Source of the DNA: Sinomonas atrocyanea
GTDB taxonomy: Bacteria > Actinomycetota > Actinomycetes > Actinomycetales > Micrococcaceae
Length of the DNA: 64,000 bases
Reading direction: 5' to 3'
Assembly (NCBI RefSeq): GCF_001577305.1
Contig: NZ_CP014518.1
Coordinates: 3,906,001-3,970,000, forward strand
This document shows, one piece after another, positions 61,622 to 64,000 of this stretch (position 1 is the stretch's first letter; the number at the start of each line of letters is the position of its first letter). The position numbers were made by a program, and so were the translations under genes. Below the pieces are notes generated by a model, which saw only the letters and a program-made list of their open reading frames with translations, was not told the origin of the DNA and made no database searches.

Positions 61622-61645
61622 AAAAGTAGAGGGACGTCTACTTTT
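61622..61645. promoter_or_regulatory. Candidate LysR operator
   Basis: AAAAGTAGA (61622-61630) and TCTACTTTT (61637-61645), perfect 9-bp arms around GGGACG, 15 bp from the lysR start and 87 bp before the prpF-like start. AT-rich and symmetric, as expected of a LysR recognition site. Confidence 0.72.
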
Positions 61646-61731
61646 CAGCGATTGTGCTGAAGCATCGCTGCCCTGATCGTAGAAGGAGCAGGCGCTGTGA
61701 GGCGCACCACCGAAGGATGAAGGAGAGGACC

Positions 61732-62859
61732 GTGCAACTCCGCGGTCATTGGTATCGAGGCGGCACGAGCAAGTGCTGGCTCTTCGACGCCCAGGACGTG
61801 GCCCGGCATGCCCACACCCCCCAGGAGGTGCTGCGCCTGCTGGCCGACGCGTTCGGGGCGGCGGACGCCCGGCAGCTCGACGGCGTCGGCGGCGGGACCT
61901 CGACCACGTCGAAGGCCGCCATCATCACCGCGACCCCCGAGGGACCGTCGGACCTCGACTACCTGTTCGCGCAGATCGGGATCGGCGATCCCACCGTCGA
62001 GCTGGGCTCCAACTGCGGCAACTGCGCCACCGCCATCGCGCTCTACGCCGTCCAGTCCGGCATCGTCGCCGCACAGGAGGGCACCACCCGGGTCCGGATG
62101 CGCAACGTCAACACCGGTGCGGTGCTGACCGGGACGATCGCGACGCCGGGCCGCCGCGTGCCGACCTCCGGCCGGGCCACGGTGCCCGGCAGCAGCGCGC
62201 CCGGGGTGCCCGTGAGTCTGTCCTTCCACTCGCCCTGGGGCGGGACCACCGGCAGCGTGCTGCCGACCGGCAGGCCGGCCGACGCGCTCGCCGTGGGGAG
62301 GACCACGCTGAACGTGACCATGGTGGACGCGGGCGCCCCCGCGGCCCTCATCCACGCCGACGACCTGGGGATCGACCTGTCCTCCATGGGCGCCAGCCTC
62401 GCCGGGAATCTGCCCCAGCTCATCGCCGCGCGTGCCGCCGCCGGCCTGGCGATGGGCCTGAGGACGCCGGAGGACCCGCCGCAGAACGCGATCCCGAAGA
62501 TCGGAGTGGTGGCCCCCGCTGCGGACTACACCGCCGCCGACGGCACGCTCGTCTCGGCCGAGAGCCACGACCTGCGCGTGCGCATGCTCTCGATGCTCGC
62601 TCCGCACCCGGCCATCGGCCTGACCTCCGCGGTCGCGGTCTCCCTCGCAGCCGCCGTGCCCGGATCGGTGGTGGCCGACGCGCTGCCCCCGGGCCACACC
62701 GGGCAGCTGCTGCGCCTCGGCACCCCTGCCGGAGTCATCACCACCGAGGTCGTCACCGACTCCTCAGGCGCCGTCACCGAAGTCGCCCTCCACCGGGCCG
62801 CGCGCCAGCTCGCTGTCGCGGACATCGACGTCGCACACTCCAGGGCCAAGACGGCCTGA
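61732..62859 (+). CDS. PrpF-like/4-oxalomesaconate tautomerase family protein
   Basis: 375 residues from GTG at 61732, preceded by AAGGAGAGG at ideal distance; an ATG at 61717 is also in frame. PrpF fold (diaminopimelate epimerase-like): LRGHWYRGGTSKCWLF (the RGGTSK motif), GVGGGTSTTSKAAIIT, LGSNCGNCATAIALYAVQSGIV (catalytic Cys), VTMVDAGAPAALIHADDLGI and PKIGVVAPA. Relatives isomerise aconitate-type or oxalomesaconate-type tricarboxylic acids. It is divergent from a LysR regulator and 59 bp upstream of a dicarboxylate symporter, so the locus probably imports and processes an unsaturated di- or tricarboxylate. Confidence 0.9.
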   Translation: MQLRGHWYRGGTSKCWLFDAQDVARHAHTPQEVLRLLADAFGAADARQLDGVGGGTSTTSKAAIITATPEGPSDLDYLFAQIGIGDPTVELGSNCGNCATAIALYAVQSGIVAAQEGTTRVRMRNVNTGAVLTGTIATPGRRVPTSGRATVPGSSAPGVPVSLSFHSPWGGTTGSVLPTGRPADALAVGRTTLNVTMVDAGAPAALIHADDLGIDLSSMGASLAGNLPQLIAARAAAGLAMGLRTPEDPPQNAIPKIGVVAPAADYTAADGTLVSAESHDLRVRMLSMLAPHPAIGLTSAVAVSLAAAVPGSVVADALPPGHTGQLLRLGTPAGVITTEVVTDSSGAVTEVALHRAARQLAVADIDVAHSRAKTA

Positions 62860-62918
62860 TCCCCACCCCCCCCGGCCCCGCCCTGAGCAGCGGGACCCCC
62901 CATCCAGGAAGTTGTTCA

Positions 62919-64000
62919 ATGAAGATCAAGTCCATCCTCGGACACCTCTATGTCCAAGTCCTCGTCGGCGTCGCGCTCGGCATCCTCGTCGGGGCACTCT
63001 GGCCCAACCTGGGCTCCTCGCTCCAGCCGCTCGGCGACGGCTTCGTCAAGCTGGTGAAGTTCCTGATCGCCCCGATCGTCTTCTGCACGATCGTCAGCGG
63101 AATCACGTCCCTGACGGACGCCAAGAAGGTCGGCCCGACCCTGCTGCGCTCGCTCGGGCTCTTCTACGTCCTCACCGCCCTGGCCCTCGCCCTCGGCCTC
63201 GGCGCGGTCCTCCTCTTCCAGCCCGGGGCCGGGATGCACATCGATCCGGCCCACCTCAACGCCTCCGTCGCGTCGAAGTACACCAGCCAGCTGCCCAGCA
63301 GCAACCCGGCCGACTTCCTGCTGAACATCATCCCCGCCACGCTCGTGGGGGCCTTCGCCAACGGCGAGGTCCTGCCCGTGCTCCTGGTCGCCCTCCTCTG
63401 CGGGTTCGCCTTCACCAAGCTCGGCGCCCCCGGCAAGCTCGCTCTCGACGTCGTCAACAGCTTCAACAAGCTCCTGTTCGTCGTGTTCGGCTACATCATG
63501 AAGGTCGCCCCGATCGGCGCCTTCGGTGCCATGGCCTTCACCGTCGGCAAGTACGGCGCGCACTCCATCGGCAACCTGGGGATGCTCATCCTGGCCTTCT
63601 ACGCGGCCTGCATCGCCCTCGTGGTCATCGGCCTGGGCATCCTCGCCAAGATCACCGGCTTCAGCCTGTGGCGGCTCCTGCGCTACTTCAAGGACGAGTT
63701 CCTCATCGTCCTCGCCACGTCCTCGAGCGAGCCCGTGCTGCCGCGCCTGCTCTCCAAGCTCGAGCGGATCGGCTGCGAGCGCGGCGTGGTGGGCCTCGTC
63801 GTCCCCACCGGCTACTCCTTCAACCTCACCGGCACCGCCGTCTACCTCACGCTCGCCTCGATGTTCATCGCCCAGGCCTGCGACATCCACCTCAGCTGGG
63901 GCCAGATCCTCCTCATGCTCGGCATGATGCTGCTGACCTCCAAGGGCGCGGCCGGGGTCAGCGGCAGCGGCTTCGTGGCCCTCGTTGCCACCCTCACCGT
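62919..64000 (+). CDS. dctA: C4-dicarboxylate:cation symporter, 3' truncated by window end
   Basis: Open from ATG at 62919 (CAGGAAG upstream) to the last base; about 360 residues visible of roughly 440. DctA/GltP features: KSILGHLYVQVLVGVALGILVGALWPNLG at the N-terminus, LGDGFVKLVKFLIAPIVFCTIVSGI, LATSSSEPVLPRLLSKLERIGC (the serine-rich reentrant loop), VVPTGYSFNLTGTAVYLTLA and LTSKGAAGVSGSGFVALVATL. The SSSEPVLP and PTGYSFN motifs point to DctA (succinate, fumarate, malate) rather than glutamate carriers. It is downstream of prpF and likely under the same LysR. The end of the protein is not seen. Confidence 0.92.
   Translation, partial: MKIKSILGHLYVQVLVGVALGILVGALWPNLGSSLQPLGDGFVKLVKFLIAPIVFCTIVSGITSLTDAKKVGPTLLRSLGLFYVLTALALALGLGAVLLFQPGAGMHIDPAHLNASVASKYTSQLPSSNPADFLLNIIPATLVGAFANGEVLPVLLVALLCGFAFTKLGAPGKLALDVVNSFNKLLFVVFGYIMKVAPIGAFGAMAFTVGKYGAHSIGNLGMLILAFYAACIALVVIGLGILAKITGFSLWRLLRYFKDEFLIVLATSSSEPVLPRLLSKLERIGCERGVVGLVVPTGYSFNLTGTAVYLTLASMFIAQACDIHLSWGQILLMLGMMLLTSKGAAGVSGSGFVALVATLT

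Overview
This window is GC-rich, gene-dense DNA whose families (WXG100, DUF6153, CsbD, KmtR/CmtR-like metal sensors, an indigoidine-type NRPS, frequent GTG starts, CsoR-type copper boxes) fit a soil actinobacterium, most likely in the Micrococcaceae (Arthrobacter/Sinomonas-like). The genus is an inference. No rRNA, tRNA, CRISPR array, transposase, prophage or replication origin was seen.

Layout. 1-2.5 kb: right end of a Ter-type stress locus (TRSP-StiP protein, HAD hydrolase). 2.4-13.6 kb: mostly housekeeping and orphan genes (LLM oxidoreductase, WXG100 protein, Lrp, TPR-like protein, DUF456, malic enzyme, TetR, MFS, GntR, UbiB-like kinase). 13.6-24.3 kb: a metal-resistance island bracketed by two CsoR-type palindromes. 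It holds a DUF6153 protein plus multicopper oxidase, a cupredoxin/SHOCT pair, a KmtR-like sensor with a His-rich CDF exporter, a CmtR-like sensor with two cation exporters, DUF302, DUF305, a second DUF6153 and a CopB-type ATPase. 24.3-28.9 kb: a PaaX-family regulator divergent from an MHS transporter, a CocE-type hydrolase and DUF3237. 29-32.8 kb: malQ and a sugar porter. 33-38 kb: an alanine-use region (CycA-like permease, PucR-type regulator, alanine dehydrogenase) with shared palindromes. 38-44.8 kb: a compact blue-pigment cluster (A-Ox-T-TE indigoidine-type synthetase, DMT exporter, DoxX, MarR, phosphopantetheinyl transferase). 44.9-52.5 kb: FMN reductase, MBL/beta-CASP nuclease, lipoprotein, MOSC, SRPBCC, a SigB/F-type sigma factor, a TetR with duplicated operators, CsbD and GlsB-type stress proteins. 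52.5-64 kb: aminotransferase, subtilisin, Nudix, epimerase, APC permease, hydroxyacid dehydrogenase, 2H phosphoesterase, and a LysR/PrpF/DctA dicarboxylate module cut by the window end.

Two window-wide patterns stand out. First, four genes (StiP at 1.53 kb, malQ at 29.38 kb, pucR at 35.62 kb, lysR at 60.87 kb) are each broken by the apparent loss of exactly one G/C from a G/C homopolymer. In every case one added base restores a full-length family member, so systematic homopolymer undercalling is likelier than four pseudogenes. Second, a dispersed intergenic repeat with core CGGGTACGCATCTCGTCGC occurs near 5.6, 6.7-6.9 and 34.8 kb, once as a large inverted repeat with 46-bp arms.
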